Positions 9,284 to 18,222 are shown, counted from the first letter of the stretch. The stretch: DNA of 64,000 bases from an uncultured Peptostreptococcaceae bacterium (GCA_947072565.1 CAMTIM010000074.1:16677-80676); one strand, 5' to 3'. Made by a program: numbers and translations. The notes: generated by a model from the letters alone, not told the origin.

Positions 9284-9634
9284 GCTTATCCTCCATAATC
9301 TAAAAATAACTTATATTTATTGTATCATAATATGTAATTTTTCACAAAATTCACTTCACTTATAAAGTTCCTATTTACCTCCTTTATTATTTATAATTTC
9401 ATGTAATAATCTTATCATATATTATTTTCACCTTCAATTAGCAACTACTTTATAGGCAAATTTAGTTAAACAAAATCACTTTAATTATATTTTGAGTTCT
9501 CCGTTGCCAATCCTAAATAGAACACCACTTCAACTAAGTGCTTTATAAAGTAAATTTTATTTGAAAAAAATGTAAATTAGCCGTATTTTTTAAAGGTTTT
9601 ATTGTATTTTTATTTAAAAACGAAATTTTATTTT

Positions 9635-9650
9635 TGTAAAATTGTTTACA
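9635..9650 (+). promoter_or_regulatory. Inverted-repeat operator over the -35 box
   Basis: TGTAAA (9635-9640), four bases, TTTACA (9645-9650): a perfect 6-4-6 inverted repeat whose right arm is itself the -35 element. A repressor bound here would block the polymerase. It resembles, but is two bases longer than, a CcpA cre site. Confidence 0.55.
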
Positions 9651-9673
9651 TTTGTCGAAGTTTGTTTTATAAT
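9645..9673 (+). promoter_or_regulatory. Promoter of the PTS EIIC gene
   Basis: A -35 TTTACA (9645-9650) and consensus -10 TATAAT (9668-9673) with 17-bp spacing. The predicted start is about 9680, leaving a leader of about 90 nt. Confidence 0.8.
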
Positions 9674-9678
9674 AAAAA

Positions 9679-9735
9679 TTGTTCTAGCCCCTATTTAACG
9701 ATAAGGGCAACAAGGAAAACAGTACCATGAAAATG
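9679..9735 (+). promoter_or_regulatory. Structured 5' leader of the PTS gene
   Basis: Two hairpins can be drawn. The first begins at the predicted transcript start: TTGTT pairs with AACAA outside and GCCC with GGGC inside, with a CTA bulge on one side only. The second is TACCAT-GAAA-ATGGTA, a six-pair stem with a GNRA tetraloop. I cannot match them to a named riboswitch family. A 5'-end stability element is the simplest reading. Confidence 0.5.
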
Positions 9736-9771
9736 GTATTTAAATTTTTATAAATTAAGGAGAAAATTAAA

Positions 9772-10827
9772 ATGACACAAATTTTAACAAGTACGGCTTT
9801 ATTATTAGTAGTACTGGCATTATTTACATTATTTAGTTACAAAGCACCTCACGGAATGAAAGCTATGGGTGCATTAGCAAGTGCTGCTTGCGCAAGTTTC
9901 TTAGTTGAAGCTTTCCATTTCTCATTATTAGGTCAACAAATGGGTATAAAGTTTTTAGAAGGAGTTGGATCTGCTAACGGTGGTTTAGGTGGAGTAGCTG
10001 CTGGTATATTAGTACCTTTAGCTTTAGGTGTATCTCCTGTATATGCTGTATTAGTTGGTTTAACTGTTTCTGGTTTTGGAATATTACCAGGATTCGTTGC
10101 AGGATATTTAATATCTTTCGTTGTTAAATTCTTAGAAAAGAAAACTCCTGCTGGACTTGATTTAATAGTTATAATATTAGTTGCTGCTCCTTTAGCAAGA
10201 GGAATAGCTATGTTTATGGATCCAATAGTAAATGGAACTTTAATGCAAATAGGACAAGCTTTAATAGCTGCTTCTGATGTATCTCCAATACTAATGGGTA
10301 TAATATTAGGTGGTTTAATAACTGTTGTTGCTACTGCTCCATTATCTTCAATGGCATTAACATCTATAATAGGATTAACTGGTCTTCCAATGGCAATAGG
10401 TGCATTAGCAGTATTCGGTTCATCTTTCATGAACTTCGTATTCTTCTCAAAGATGAAATTCGGTTCAAAGAAAGACACAATAGCTGTTGCTATAGAGCCT
10501 TTAACTCAATCAGATATAATATCTGCTAACCCAATTCCAGTATTCACTACTAACTTTATAGGTGGAGCATTATCTGGTGTTGTAGTTGCTTTAATAAGTT
10601 CTTATGTAGCTCCATTAGCTATAAGTACTCCTGGTATGGCTACTCCAATAGCTGGTTTCGCTGTAGCAGTTGGTCAAAACGGTACTCCTGCTTTATTAGC
10701 AGCTGGAGGATGTATAGTTGTAAGTATACTTTCTGGATTCATAGGATATACTTTATTTAAAAATCATAAAATAAAAACTGCTGATGAAATTCGTGGTACT
10801 AAATCAGAAGATAGTCAAGTAGCTTAA
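9772..10827 (+). CDS. PTS sugar transporter EIIC component (PTS_EIIC_2 type)
   Basis: A 351-residue, very hydrophobic membrane permease with about ten spans and many glycine/alanine pairs, of the stand-alone EIIC family represented by Pfam PTS_EIIC_2. In the family it would translocate a sugar, but no EIIA or EIIB domain is fused or adjacent, so phosphoryl transfer would need partners elsewhere, or the protein may act as a non-PTS carrier. AAGGAG precedes the ATG by nine bases. Codon usage is highly biased (frequent TTA, GCT, GGT), suggesting high expression, which fits the consensus promoter. Substrate unknown. Confidence 0.85.
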   Translation: MTQILTSTALLLVVLALFTLFSYKAPHGMKAMGALASAACASFLVEAFHFSLLGQQMGIKFLEGVGSANGGLGGVAAGILVPLALGVSPVYAVLVGLTVSGFGILPGFVAGYLISFVVKFLEKKTPAGLDLIVIILVAAPLARGIAMFMDPIVNGTLMQIGQALIAASDVSPILMGIILGGLITVVATAPLSSMALTSIIGLTGLPMAIGALAVFGSSFMNFVFFSKMKFGSKKDTIAVAIEPLTQSDIISANPIPVFTTNFIGGALSGVVVALISSYVAPLAISTPGMATPIAGFAVAVGQNGTPALLAAGGCIVVSILSGFIGYTLFKNHKIKTADEIRGTKSEDSQVA

Positions 10828-10833
10828 TATATA

Positions 10834-10868
10834 AAAAAGAACGTAGAAATTTCTACGTTCTTTTTTTA
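10834..10868. terminator. Bidirectional terminator
   Basis: The 22-base palindrome at 10839-10860 (GAACGTAGAA and its complement) is flanked by A6 and T7, between the PTS gene and the convergent pentapeptide-repeat gene. Confidence 0.92.
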
Positions 10869-12056
10869 TCTAATTACCTTCCTAGTCAATGTTCCTATAC
10901 CTAATCCCATCATTACAATACCTCCAAGCATCTCTATGTTAGAAATTATATAACTTATTTCTGTTGGTTTTGCATTATTTACGCCTACTCCTCCAAACAT
11001 GCCTATACTTAAATTAATAGCTTCATTAAAATCTCTTATAAATAAATTCAACTTCCATGTACTAATATTATTCAGTGAATAAGCAATAATCCTTCCATCT
11101 ATCTCCATACCTATAATTAAATATATAAATGCAAATATAATCATTATTGCTAAAGAAGATAATATACAGAACCAAGGTCTTTCTCCATAACCACATAATA
11201 ACCAATATATATAAGAACCTACTTTAGATAAAGGTCCTACACATTCTCTTTCTGTACATTTTGCTAAATAATAATATTCTCCAAAATTATTATTAAGTGT
11301 ATTTTCTTTAAACTTATCAGCTAACGTCTCATATGTCATATATATACCTTCATACTCTTGTTTATCTTTTAATCTAGGTATAATTTTATCAAAAAATGTT
11401 TTTTCATCAAACTTAGTTTTATACTTATCATTAAATGAAAGATCAACTATATATGTTTCAAATGTTTTAAATCCAGACAAATCACAGTCAATAATTTCAA
11501 TCATATCTAATTCGCTGTATGTAATTATTGTATTATTCATATAACTCATTTCAAATGTTGTTGTTTTAATTTTACTTTTTTCAAAAATAGCAAATGATAT
11601 GTCACAACTTAAAAATTTAGCATATATTTCACAATTATAAAAACTACATCCTAAATTATCTTTTATATTTAAAGACGGTATTTTTTCACTATCTTCTTTT
11701 AAAAATGTACAGTTTTCAAATATTACTCCTCCACCATTAAAATTGCACGCTTCAAAAATACAGCCTACAAATCTACATTCTTTAAATATTATATTTCTAA
11801 AGTTACAACCTATAAATTTGGTGCAAATAATATCTTTATTAATTATTTTTCGAAAATTTTCTGATTCAAATATGCCTTTTTTACCTATTAGTTTATCAAT
11901 CACTTTCTTATAACTAAATTCTAAGTTTGGTGCATACTGATTTAGATTTTCTTTGTGTTTTAGTATATCTATATATAATTTTTCATTATTGTTTTTTCTC
12001 TTATCTAGCTGCTTTTTTAATACAGCCTTTTCCTCTTTAAAATTCACATATGCCAT
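10866..12056 (-). CDS. Pentapeptide-repeat membrane protein, channel-like C-terminus
   Basis: A 396-residue protein. After a coiled, lysine-rich N-terminus comes a stretch of pentapeptide-type right-handed beta-helix repeats (FRNIIFKECRFVGCIFEACNF and further FENC/FYNC units, residues about 85-210). A predicted juxtamembrane GYGERPWF motif precedes a two-helix membrane domain ending in GIGTLTRKVIR. In related proteins this architecture carries an ion-channel pore. Here the loop reads SIGMFGGVGV, so a potassium filter TVGYG is not present. The ATG at 12056 is chosen because AGGTGG lies nine bases upstream; an upstream ATG at 12107 has no binding site. Conductance and role are unknown. Confidence 0.8.
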   Translation of the reverse strand: MAYVNFKEEKAVLKKQLDKRKNNNEKLYIDILKHKENLNQYAPNLEFSYKKVIDKLIGKKGIFESENFRKIINKDIICTKFIGCNFRNIIFKECRFVGCIFEACNFNGGGVIFENCTFLKEDSEKIPSLNIKDNLGCSFYNCEIYAKFLSCDISFAIFEKSKIKTTTFEMSYMNNTIITYSELDMIEIIDCDLSGFKTFETYIVDLSFNDKYKTKFDEKTFFDKIIPRLKDKQEYEGIYMTYETLADKFKENTLNNNFGEYYYLAKCTERECVGPLSKVGSYIYWLLCGYGERPWFCILSSLAIMIIFAFIYLIIGMEIDGRIIAYSLNNISTWKLNLFIRDFNEAINLSIGMFGGVGVNNAKPTEISYIISNIEMLGGIVMMGLGIGTLTRKVIR

Positions 12057-12085
12057 AAATATATTCCACCTACCTAAAAATAATA

Positions 12086-12128
12086 AATAAAAAATAACGC
12101 AACACATATAGTTACGTTATTTTTTATT
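12086..12128 (-). terminator. Terminator of the NhaC-family gene
   Basis: A 14-bp stem (12086-12099 with 12115-12128) closes a 15-base loop, with U-rich sequence on the minus-strand 3' side. It separates the lysine carrier from the pentapeptide-repeat gene. Confidence 0.75.
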
Positions 12129-12217
12129 TATTATTTTCTTTTTTATATATAATTATTCTATATTATATATAAAACTATTCACATTAGCCCTAATAAGCAA
12201 TTTACATTAGTTACTTA

Positions 12218-13927
12218 TTAACAATCAACTTTTTTCCCAAAAATTTGAACGCCTATAAATATAGCAATTAATGCAATCGGCAATACTAGGTAAATTGGTA
12301 ACCCAAGCCCTGCTGGTATATATCCAAATAGTACTGTCACAATAGCTACAAAAAGTGCATAAGGCATTTGTGTCTTAACATGATCTATATGACTACACCC
12401 AGCTCCCATAGATGATAATATTGTTGTATCTGATATAGGTGAGCAATGATCTCCAAATATAGCCCCTGTCAGTACTGCGCTTGTAGTTACTATTATAAAT
12501 GACATTTCTGGATTCATTGAGTGTGCTAGAGGAACTGCTAGTGGCATTAATATTCCCATAGTTCCATAAGCTGTTCCTGTTGCAAATGATATAATAGATC
12601 CAAATATAAATATTATACTTGGTAATAAAAAATGTGGTAATGATCCAGATAATAGCGTCACTAAGTATTTAGCTGTTCCTAATTCTTTTATTACTGAACT
12701 TAATGACCAAGCAAGAATTAGTATAACACCTGTCATCAATAAGCCTTTCATTCCATCTATCCAAACTTCTATCGCCTCTGACAAAGTAAATATTTTCTTT
12801 CCTACTGCCATTAAAATTGCTACCATACTTGCAAACAATGCTGATTGGAATAATGCTACTGATGCGTCTGATGCGCTAAAGGCTTGCTTTATTGCTTCAA
12901 ATGAATATGGATGACTTGTAAATAATTGTATTAAAGTTTTGTCTTCTCCAATCATTATTTGAGAATATCCACTATAATAAAAAGATACTAAAGCTGCTAA
13001 TATTAATGTTCCTATTGGTATTATTGCATTGTAGATACTTAATTTAACCCCTTCTTTTGGCTCTAAATCAGATTCTTCTTTAAATGTGTTTGTATGATTG
13101 TCAATATTTTCATCTTTAGACCCTCTAGCCCTTAACTCAGCATTTCTCATAGGTCCAAAATCTTTAGCTAGCAATGCAGTTATTACTATAAACGCTAATA
13201 TTAATATATTGTAAAACCTAAATGGTATAGTATTTAAAAATATTCCAAATGCATCAACTTCGACTCCAATTGTATTAAAAGCATCATTTATAAGTCCAAC
13301 TTCTAACCCTATCCATGTAGATATTATTGCAAGACCTGCTATCGGTGCTGCCGTAGCATCTATTATGAATGCTAATTTTTCTCTTGATATTTTCATTTTG
13401 TCTGTAACTGGTCTCATTATAGGTCCTACTATTAATGAGTTTGCATAATCATCAAAGAATACTAAGAGTCCTAAAAACCAAGTTATAAGTTGTGTTCCTT
13501 TTGCGCTTTTGGCTCTCTTTGCTAGTGCTATAGCTATGGCTTTCGCACCACCCATTTTAGCAACAAGATTTATTACTCCACCTATAGCTAGTACTTGAAG
13601 TATTATACCTGCATTCCATGGATCAGCTAAAGAATTTAGTGATCTATCTACTAAATCTAGAAATGCTTGTACCAATGCACTAAATACATTGCTTCCAGTA
13701 ATATTAATTATAAAGCTACCTGATAATATTCCTAAAAATAATGAAACTACTACATTTTTAGTTATAAATGCTAATACTATTGCAACTATTGGTGGTATTA
13801 ACGTTATCATTTTGAAATTTTGCGCATTGATAGCTGCTGTATCAACCTCTGCTGCAAATGCTAGTGGTGCTGAGAGTATAATCAACACCATCGTAATCAT
13901 TATAACTTTTACATTTGTTCTGTTCAT
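12218..13927 (-). CDS. lysW: NhaC-family carrier, predicted lysine transporter
   Basis: A 569-residue membrane protein of the NhaC Na+/H+ antiporter family with an N-terminal cleavable-looking or first-helix segment (VIMITMVLIILSAPLAFAAE) and about twelve hydrophobic spans. Family stretches include FDDYANSLIVGPIMRPVTD and a GDHCSPISDTTILSS motif near residue 495. The gene is preceded by a complete lysine riboswitch and terminator (13976-14272). NhaC-family genes under lysine riboswitches have been predicted to be lysine uptake systems (LysW) by comparative genomics. I therefore call it a lysine carrier, with the substrate inferred from regulation, not from residues. AGGGGGA precedes the ATG by about six bases. 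Confidence 0.85.
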   Translation of the reverse strand: MNRTNVKVIMITMVLIILSAPLAFAAEVDTAAINAQNFKMITLIPPIVAIVLAFITKNVVVSLFLGILSGSFIINITGSNVFSALVQAFLDLVDRSLNSLADPWNAGIILQVLAIGGVINLVAKMGGAKAIAIALAKRAKSAKGTQLITWFLGLLVFFDDYANSLIVGPIMRPVTDKMKISREKLAFIIDATAAPIAGLAIISTWIGLEVGLINDAFNTIGVEVDAFGIFLNTIPFRFYNILILAFIVITALLAKDFGPMRNAELRARGSKDENIDNHTNTFKEESDLEPKEGVKLSIYNAIIPIGTLILAALVSFYYSGYSQIMIGEDKTLIQLFTSHPYSFEAIKQAFSASDASVALFQSALFASMVAILMAVGKKIFTLSEAIEVWIDGMKGLLMTGVILILAWSLSSVIKELGTAKYLVTLLSGSLPHFLLPSIIFIFGSIISFATGTAYGTMGILMPLAVPLAHSMNPEMSFIIVTTSAVLTGAIFGDHCSPISDTTILSSMGAGCSHIDHVKTQMPYALFVAIVTVLFGYIPAGLGLPIYLVLPIALIAIFIGVQIFGKKVDC

Positions 13928-13975
13928 AAAACATCCCCCTTAATTTTTTATTATTTAGGTGAATAGGGAGGGTAT

Positions 13976-14009
13976 TAAAAAAGAGCCTTGAGTTTACACT
14001 CAAGGCTCT
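13976..14009 (-). terminator. Riboswitch-controlled terminator
   Basis: The minus-strand stem AGAGCCTTGAGT/ACTCAAGGCTCT (13982-14009) is followed by a run of U (13976-13981). It lies between the lysine aptamer and the carrier gene, so it is the expression platform: lysine binding should favour it. Confidence 0.92.
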
Positions 14010-14094
14010 AATATTATTTACATAAATTCAGTATTTGATTAACTCAAATTTAAAATTGCATATTACAATTTTACTATACCACTATGTACTATAA

Positions 14095-14272
14095 TTCCTT
14101 AAATGTAGCTCCCCACAAAACAAGTTTGTGACAGTTATACATATATTATATGTATCCCCAGATATATAACCTTAAAGCATCAGTTATAAACTTCGGCGAT
14201 AGTTCCTTTCCTAATAAGTCATCGTGCTTAACTCGTTACTAGTACTGATAAATATCGCAGCCTCTACCCTAT
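14095..14272 (-). promoter_or_regulatory. Lysine riboswitch (L box) aptamer
   Basis: On the minus strand the conserved lysine-aptamer segments occur in order: GTAGAGGCTGCGA, TTATCAGTA, GGAAAGG, ATCGCCGAAGTTT, ATCTGGGG, ACTGTCAC, and the closing GGGGAGCTAC whose CTAC pairs with GTAG to form P1. The order, spacing and about 175-nt length agree with the family known from lysC leaders. It senses lysine and switches off the downstream carrier. Confidence 0.96.
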
Positions 14273-14302
14273 ATTTTATTCACTTTTATTTTATTAACAT
14301 TG

Positions 14303-14331
14303 AGTATATAATACTATTTATTTTTTATCAA
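14303..14331 (-). promoter_or_regulatory. Promoter of the lysine-riboswitch transcript
   Basis: Minus-strand -35 TTGATA (14326-14331) and -10 TATACT (14303-14308), 17-bp spacing, about 25-30 bases upstream of the aptamer. Confidence 0.75.
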
Positions 14332-14512
14332 CTATTATTTTAATATTTTTACATATTTTTCATATTTTATTTTTTAAATTTTTATCTTATTTTTCAATCC
14401 AATCACTTAATTAATTAATCTAATATTTCATATTTCTTTTATATAAAAAGCTTAATAGTATTTTAATCAAGTTTTATATAAGGTCATTATACAAATACGC
14501 CTTTTTTAATTA

Positions 14513-14561
14513 TTTACTTTTTTTCTAAACTTTTATATAATCATATATAACAACTGGTTGT
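14513..14561 (+). promoter_or_regulatory. Promoter of asdA with a palindrome at the start site
   Basis: A -35 TTTACT (14513-14518) and -10 TATAAT (14536-14541) are 17 bp apart. ACAACTGGTTGT (14550-14561), a 5-2-5 palindrome, sits at the predicted transcription start and could be an operator. Confidence 0.6.
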
Positions 14562-14593
14562 AATTATAAAGTTATATTTAAGGAGATTATTCT

Positions 14594-16246
14594 ATGAAAA
14601 AGCATAGTTATAAAGAGATACAAATGATATATGGAAAAATAAGTCCTTTTGAATTTAAGGATAGATTAATAGATTTAGCAAAATATAATGCAAAAAATAA
14701 AAATATTAATATACTTGATGCTGGTCGTGGAAACCCAAACTGGACTGCTGCAACGCCTAGAGAAGCATTTTTCACATTTGGTCAATTTGCAATCAATGAA
14801 ACTCGTTTAAATTGGGACTTAGGTGATTTAGCTGGTATGCCTCAAAAGGATGGTATCTGTGATAGATTTTATAAATATATAAGCGAAAACAGCAATATGC
14901 CTGGTACTTCTTTTTTAAAAAGCATCGTAGACTATGGCACAAACACATTAAACTTTAATGGAGATTCTTTTGTCCATGAATTAGCTGATGCTATAATAGG
15001 TGATAACTATCCATTACCAGATAGAATGTTACCTCATTTAGAAAAAATAGTTCATGATTATTTAATCCAAGAAATGAAATACGATACAAAACTTGGTGGA
15101 AAATTAGACGTTTTTGCTGTTGAAGGTGCAACTGCTGCAATGTGCTATATATTTGATTCTTTAATGGCTAATGAGCTTTTAAAAAAAGGCGACAAAATAG
15201 CTTTAATGACTCCAATTTTTACACCTTATCTTGAAATACCTCATCTTCCTAGATATAACTTTGAAGTTATAAATATAAATGCTGATGAAGTAGATGAACA
15301 CGGAAATCATACATGGCAATATTCTAAGAACGAACTTGAAAAACTTAAAGATAAATCAATAAAAGCATTATTTGTTGTTAATCCTAACAACCCTGCTTCA
15401 ATTGCTATAAATGAAGCTTCTGCAACAAACCTTGTTGATGTAGTTAAAAATTATAATGAAGATTTAATGATAGTTTCAGATGATGTTTATGGAACTTTTG
15501 TCAATGATTTTACATCTTTAATGGCAAAACTACCATATAATACAATAGGTGTTTACTCTTATTCTAAATACTTCGGTGTTACAGGCTGGAGATTAGGTAC
15601 AATGGCTCTACATGAAGAAAATGTATTTGATAAAAGAATAAGCGACTTAGATGAAGAATTAAAAATTTCTTTAAATCAACGTTATGGAGATATGAGTTTA
15701 AACCCTTCTTCTATATCATTTATGGATAGAATCGTTGCTGATAGCCGACTTGTAGCACTTAATCACACTGCTGGTCTTTCAACTCCTCAACAAGTTCAAA
15801 TGGCATTTTTCTCTGCATTCGCTTTAATAGATACTGAGAATGCTTATAAAAAACTTAATATGAGTATTTGTAACACTCGTTATAATTTATTGTACAAATC
15901 ACTAGGAGTATCTACTAAAGAAGACAAAGATAATGCTGCTTATTATACTCAATTTGATATAGAACAATGGGCTCGTGTTAATTATGGAGAAGATTTTGTA
16001 GCTTATATTAAGCATAACTACTCACCTGTAGATGTCTTATATAAATTAGCTAATGATTATTCTATAGTTCTTCTTGGTGGAAATGGATTTTCTGCTCCAG
16101 AGTGGTCAGTAAGAGTTTCACTTGCTAATCTTCAAGACGAAGCTTATGCTAAAATAGGTAGTGCTTTAAAAACAATTTTAAATAACTATGTATCTGAGTA
16201 TGTAGCATCAAAAAAAGATGCTGTAAATAACTCAAAGTTAATATAG
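14594..16246 (+). CDS. asdA: Aspartate aminotransferase / aspartate 4-decarboxylase
   Basis: A 550-residue pyridoxal-phosphate enzyme of fold type I. It matches the bifunctional aspartate 4-decarboxylase family (aspartate to alanine plus CO2, with transamination side activity). This family is about 530-550 residues, longer than ordinary aspartate transaminases. Visible features are an N-terminal arginine-glycine substrate segment DAGRGNPNWT, the phosphate-pocket VEGATAAMCY, VVNPNNPAS, the aspartate in IVSDDVYGTF, and the catalytic lysine in YSYSKYFGVTGWRLG near residue 315. AAGGAG precedes the ATG. Coupled to an alanine-exchange carrier, this reaction yields a proton gradient in some bacteria, but no AspT-like antiporter is adjacent here. 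It is divergent from the lysine-riboswitch transcript. Confidence 0.9.
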   Translation: MKKHSYKEIQMIYGKISPFEFKDRLIDLAKYNAKNKNINILDAGRGNPNWTAATPREAFFTFGQFAINETRLNWDLGDLAGMPQKDGICDRFYKYISENSNMPGTSFLKSIVDYGTNTLNFNGDSFVHELADAIIGDNYPLPDRMLPHLEKIVHDYLIQEMKYDTKLGGKLDVFAVEGATAAMCYIFDSLMANELLKKGDKIALMTPIFTPYLEIPHLPRYNFEVININADEVDEHGNHTWQYSKNELEKLKDKSIKALFVVNPNNPASIAINEASATNLVDVVKNYNEDLMIVSDDVYGTFVNDFTSLMAKLPYNTIGVYSYSKYFGVTGWRLGTMALHEENVFDKRISDLDEELKISLNQRYGDMSLNPSSISFMDRIVADSRLVALNHTAGLSTPQQVQMAFFSAFALIDTENAYKKLNMSICNTRYNLLYKSLGVSTKEDKDNAAYYTQFDIEQWARVNYGEDFVAYIKHNYSPVDVLYKLANDYSIVLLGGNGFSAPEWSVRVSLANLQDEAYAKIGSALKTILNNYVSEYVASKKDAVNNSKLI

Positions 16247-16249
16247 ATA

Positions 16250-16288
16250 AAAAAGAACCTATTAAAATAATTTTAATAGGTTCTTTTT
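16250..16288 (+). terminator. Terminator of asdA
   Basis: A stem of about 18 bp (AAGAACCTATTAAAA with its complement) and a T6 tail directly after the stop, usable from both strands. Confidence 0.9.
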
Positions 16289-16319
16289 TATTAATTTTTT
16301 TGTGTTTCTTTAAACAATA

Positions 16320-17105
16320 TTAAATATTCACAACTTGATAGTTTTCAATTATTGATTTTAAAATAAATTCAGTTCCATTCATTCCTTTTGATTCACTTAT
16401 AAATAAATCATCATTTTCAGTTAACATATCTCCATGCTTTAACACATATCCACAGTCTGCATTTTTGACCATATTATAATCCATAGTAGAATCCCCTATT
16501 GCAATATGTTCATTAATATTAAGCTTTTTGCATAAATGTTTTATTGCATTTTCTTTACTTATACCTTTTGGTATAAAATATATCTTTCTTCCACTAGTAT
16601 ATATATCCCATTTTCGTTCTTTTAATTGTTTTATATATGAATTTAAAGATTGTATATCAAATATTGAATAATCAACTACTATATAGAAAAATAGTTTACT
16701 AGCAATTCCAAATTTAAGCACTCCAGGTAAATCAACATATCTTTCAAAATCTGTAATCATAGTCTCTAAATCACAAGAATTTTTTTTAATTTTTTCTACT
16801 TCCTTATTCCAACTTTCTAAAACTTTATTATTATTTAATATACAACCACCATTTGTTGTTATTACCCAGGAAAAATTTATTCCATATTGATTAAAATTTA
16901 TACGATTAAATTGTTCTGTTGTTCTAGTTGTAGTTGGTATAAACATGCCTATATCCTGTAATTTTTTTATATATTTTATAGTGTTTAATGATATATAAGA
17001 TATATCTCTGCCTTCATATTTTTCTATGTTTTGATATTTAACATCTGTATCTAAAAATTTATTTGAATAAATTATTGTTCTATCTAAATCCGAAAAAATA
17101 TACAT
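16320..17105 (-). CDS. HAD-family phosphatase of the Ter biosynthetic module
   Basis: A 261-residue Cof-type haloacid-dehalogenase-superfamily hydrolase, cytosolic. The nucleophile motif FSDLDRT has the two aspartates at residues 6 and 8, TTTR is near 58-61, the cap domain occupies the middle, and the metal motif GDSTMD lies at 204-209. It is the last gene of the minus-strand Ter cluster, following two phosphoribosyltransferase-like genes and a CitE-like lyase. In comparative work on Ter systems such a HAD is proposed to dephosphorylate a nucleoside-like product. The specific substrate is unknown. The ATG at 17105 has only a weak GAGAG site, so expression may depend on the upstream gene. Confidence 0.85.
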   Translation of the reverse strand: MYIFSDLDRTIIYSNKFLDTDVKYQNIEKYEGRDISYISLNTIKYIKKLQDIGMFIPTTTRTTEQFNRINFNQYGINFSWVITTNGGCILNNNKVLESWNKEVEKIKKNSCDLETMITDFERYVDLPGVLKFGIASKLFFYIVVDYSIFDIQSLNSYIKQLKERKWDIYTSGRKIYFIPKGISKENAIKHLCKKLNINEHIAIGDSTMDYNMVKNADCGYVLKHGDMLTENDDLFISESKGMNGTEFILKSIIENYQVVNI

Positions 17106-17133
17106 ACTCTCTGCATCCTTTATAATTCATATT

Positions 17134-18222
17134 TTATATATCTTTTAAGTTCTTTATTATCCCACAACATCTATAAGCTTTTAAATCCATTTGTACTATC
17201 TCTATATTTTTTTCCTTAGCTAATACCAGTATGTGAGCTATGTTTTTATCATTTACATCTTTTACAATTATCTTATCAGGTATTCTTCTAAGCAATACCC
17301 TTGTAGTCTCTCCTACGCCTGGCTTTATAAAATTTTTATCTTCTATTTTGTACTTTTTTTGTAAATTTAAAATATCCATATCTCCAATTTTACTAAGTTC
17401 TTCTTTATTGTATTTTCCAACTTCGTCATCTATATTTTTATACTGATTATTAAAACAATTTTCAATAGTTTCTATATATCTAATCGATTGATCTTCATTT
17501 ACTAATTCTTTATAAAATTTTGCACCATGAAAATCATCTTCTCCTATTATGTCATCTCTTAAAACCGTTCTACTAATAAGTCCAGATACTATTGAATTTA
17601 GGCATGCACTCGGTATTAAAAAATCTTCTCTTTCACCATAAATTTCTGCATATCCTGCTGGGTCTGCAAGAACTGCCAATATTGGCTTAATTTCTATACC
17701 TAACATACTTTTCATAGATTCACATGATTTACTTAATTCACCGCATATAGTACCTTTACCCGTCCATCCATCTATAAATTGAATTTTAGCATTTGGATGT
17801 TTTTTTATTATGTACTTAATAGCATTTACATCAATACCTTTATCTCTTATTATAGATATTGTATAGTGAGGTAACTTTAAATCATATCTCTCTTTTAAAT
17901 ATCTTTTAGCTAAAATTCCAATTGGAGTTCCTGCCCTTGCAAGAGATACTAACACTATATCTTTTCCATTTTTTTTAATTATTTTTTCGCTCATTATACC
18001 TATTGCATAAGCTAATTTTTCTTTATTGTTTTCTAATTGTTCTTTATATAAGTTTAAATATTGCGCACTCACACTTTTTTCTATAGGCAACATTTGCGAA
18101 TAATGTTGCCCATTTTGTATTTTTATTTCACGGTCATTATTATTTTCTTCGCATATTAAGTTTGATATATCTTTTAATAGAAAAACTACATCATCTTTGT
18201 TATAAGTTCCAAAAGTATTCAA
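17134..18222 (-). CDS. StiP/PRTase_1-family protein
   Basis: A 362-residue protein of the family annotated either as cysteine protease StiP or as a phosphoribosyltransferase (PRTase_1) of the Ter biosynthetic module. I see a phosphoribosyltransferase-like layout: a PP-loop-like LVSLARAGTPIG at about 91-102 and a PRPP-loop-like FIDGWTGKGT at 149-158. Therefore the transferase reading is better supported than protease. The start is TTG at 18222 with AGGAGG eight bases upstream; no ATG fits. It follows the TRSP-domain protein by 12 bases. The predicted job is moving a ribose-phosphate onto a base-like acceptor, an inference from fold and neighbours. Confidence 0.82.
   Translation of the reverse strand: MNTFGTYNKDDVVFLLKDISNLICEENNNDREIKIQNGQHYSQMLPIEKSVSAQYLNLYKEQLENNKEKLAYAIGIMSEKIIKKNGKDIVLVSLARAGTPIGILAKRYLKERYDLKLPHYTISIIRDKGIDVNAIKYIIKKHPNAKIQFIDGWTGKGTICGELSKSCESMKSMLGIEIKPILAVLADPAGYAEIYGEREDFLIPSACLNSIVSGLISRTVLRDDIIGEDDFHGAKFYKELVNEDQSIRYIETIENCFNNQYKNIDDEVGKYNKEELSKIGDMDILNLQKKYKIEDKNFIKPGVGETTRVLLRRIPDKIIVKDVNDKNIAHILVLAKEKNIEIVQMDLKAYRCCGIIKNLKDI

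Larger units (their letters stand above)
9284..9771. other. 488-base divergent regulatory region
   Basis: It holds the promoter, operator and structured leader of the PTS gene (9635-9771). The remaining 350 bases are AT-rich. They include an ACTTTATA element at 9448 and its inverse TATAAAGT at 9361 and 9543, and a small CACTT/AAGTG hairpin near 9530. I can assign no function to these. Confidence 0.5.

Noticed and set aside
9635..9650. CcpA cre site at the PTS promoter.
   Set aside because: The repeat is 16 bp with a 4-bp centre, while cre is 14 bp with a central CG; the match is poor, so I call it only an inverted-repeat operator.
9681..9715. TTCTAGC at the PTS leader resembles the start of a preQ1-I riboswitch.
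   Set aside because: The downstream A-rich pairing strand and the conserved core of preQ1-I are missing, and the bases instead fit a simple hairpin.
9933..10478. A 181-codon frame on the minus strand within the PTS EIIC gene.
   Set aside because: It mirrors a strongly biased real gene; its composition (Pro/Thr/Ile) is that of an antisense shadow, and no ribosome binding site precedes it.
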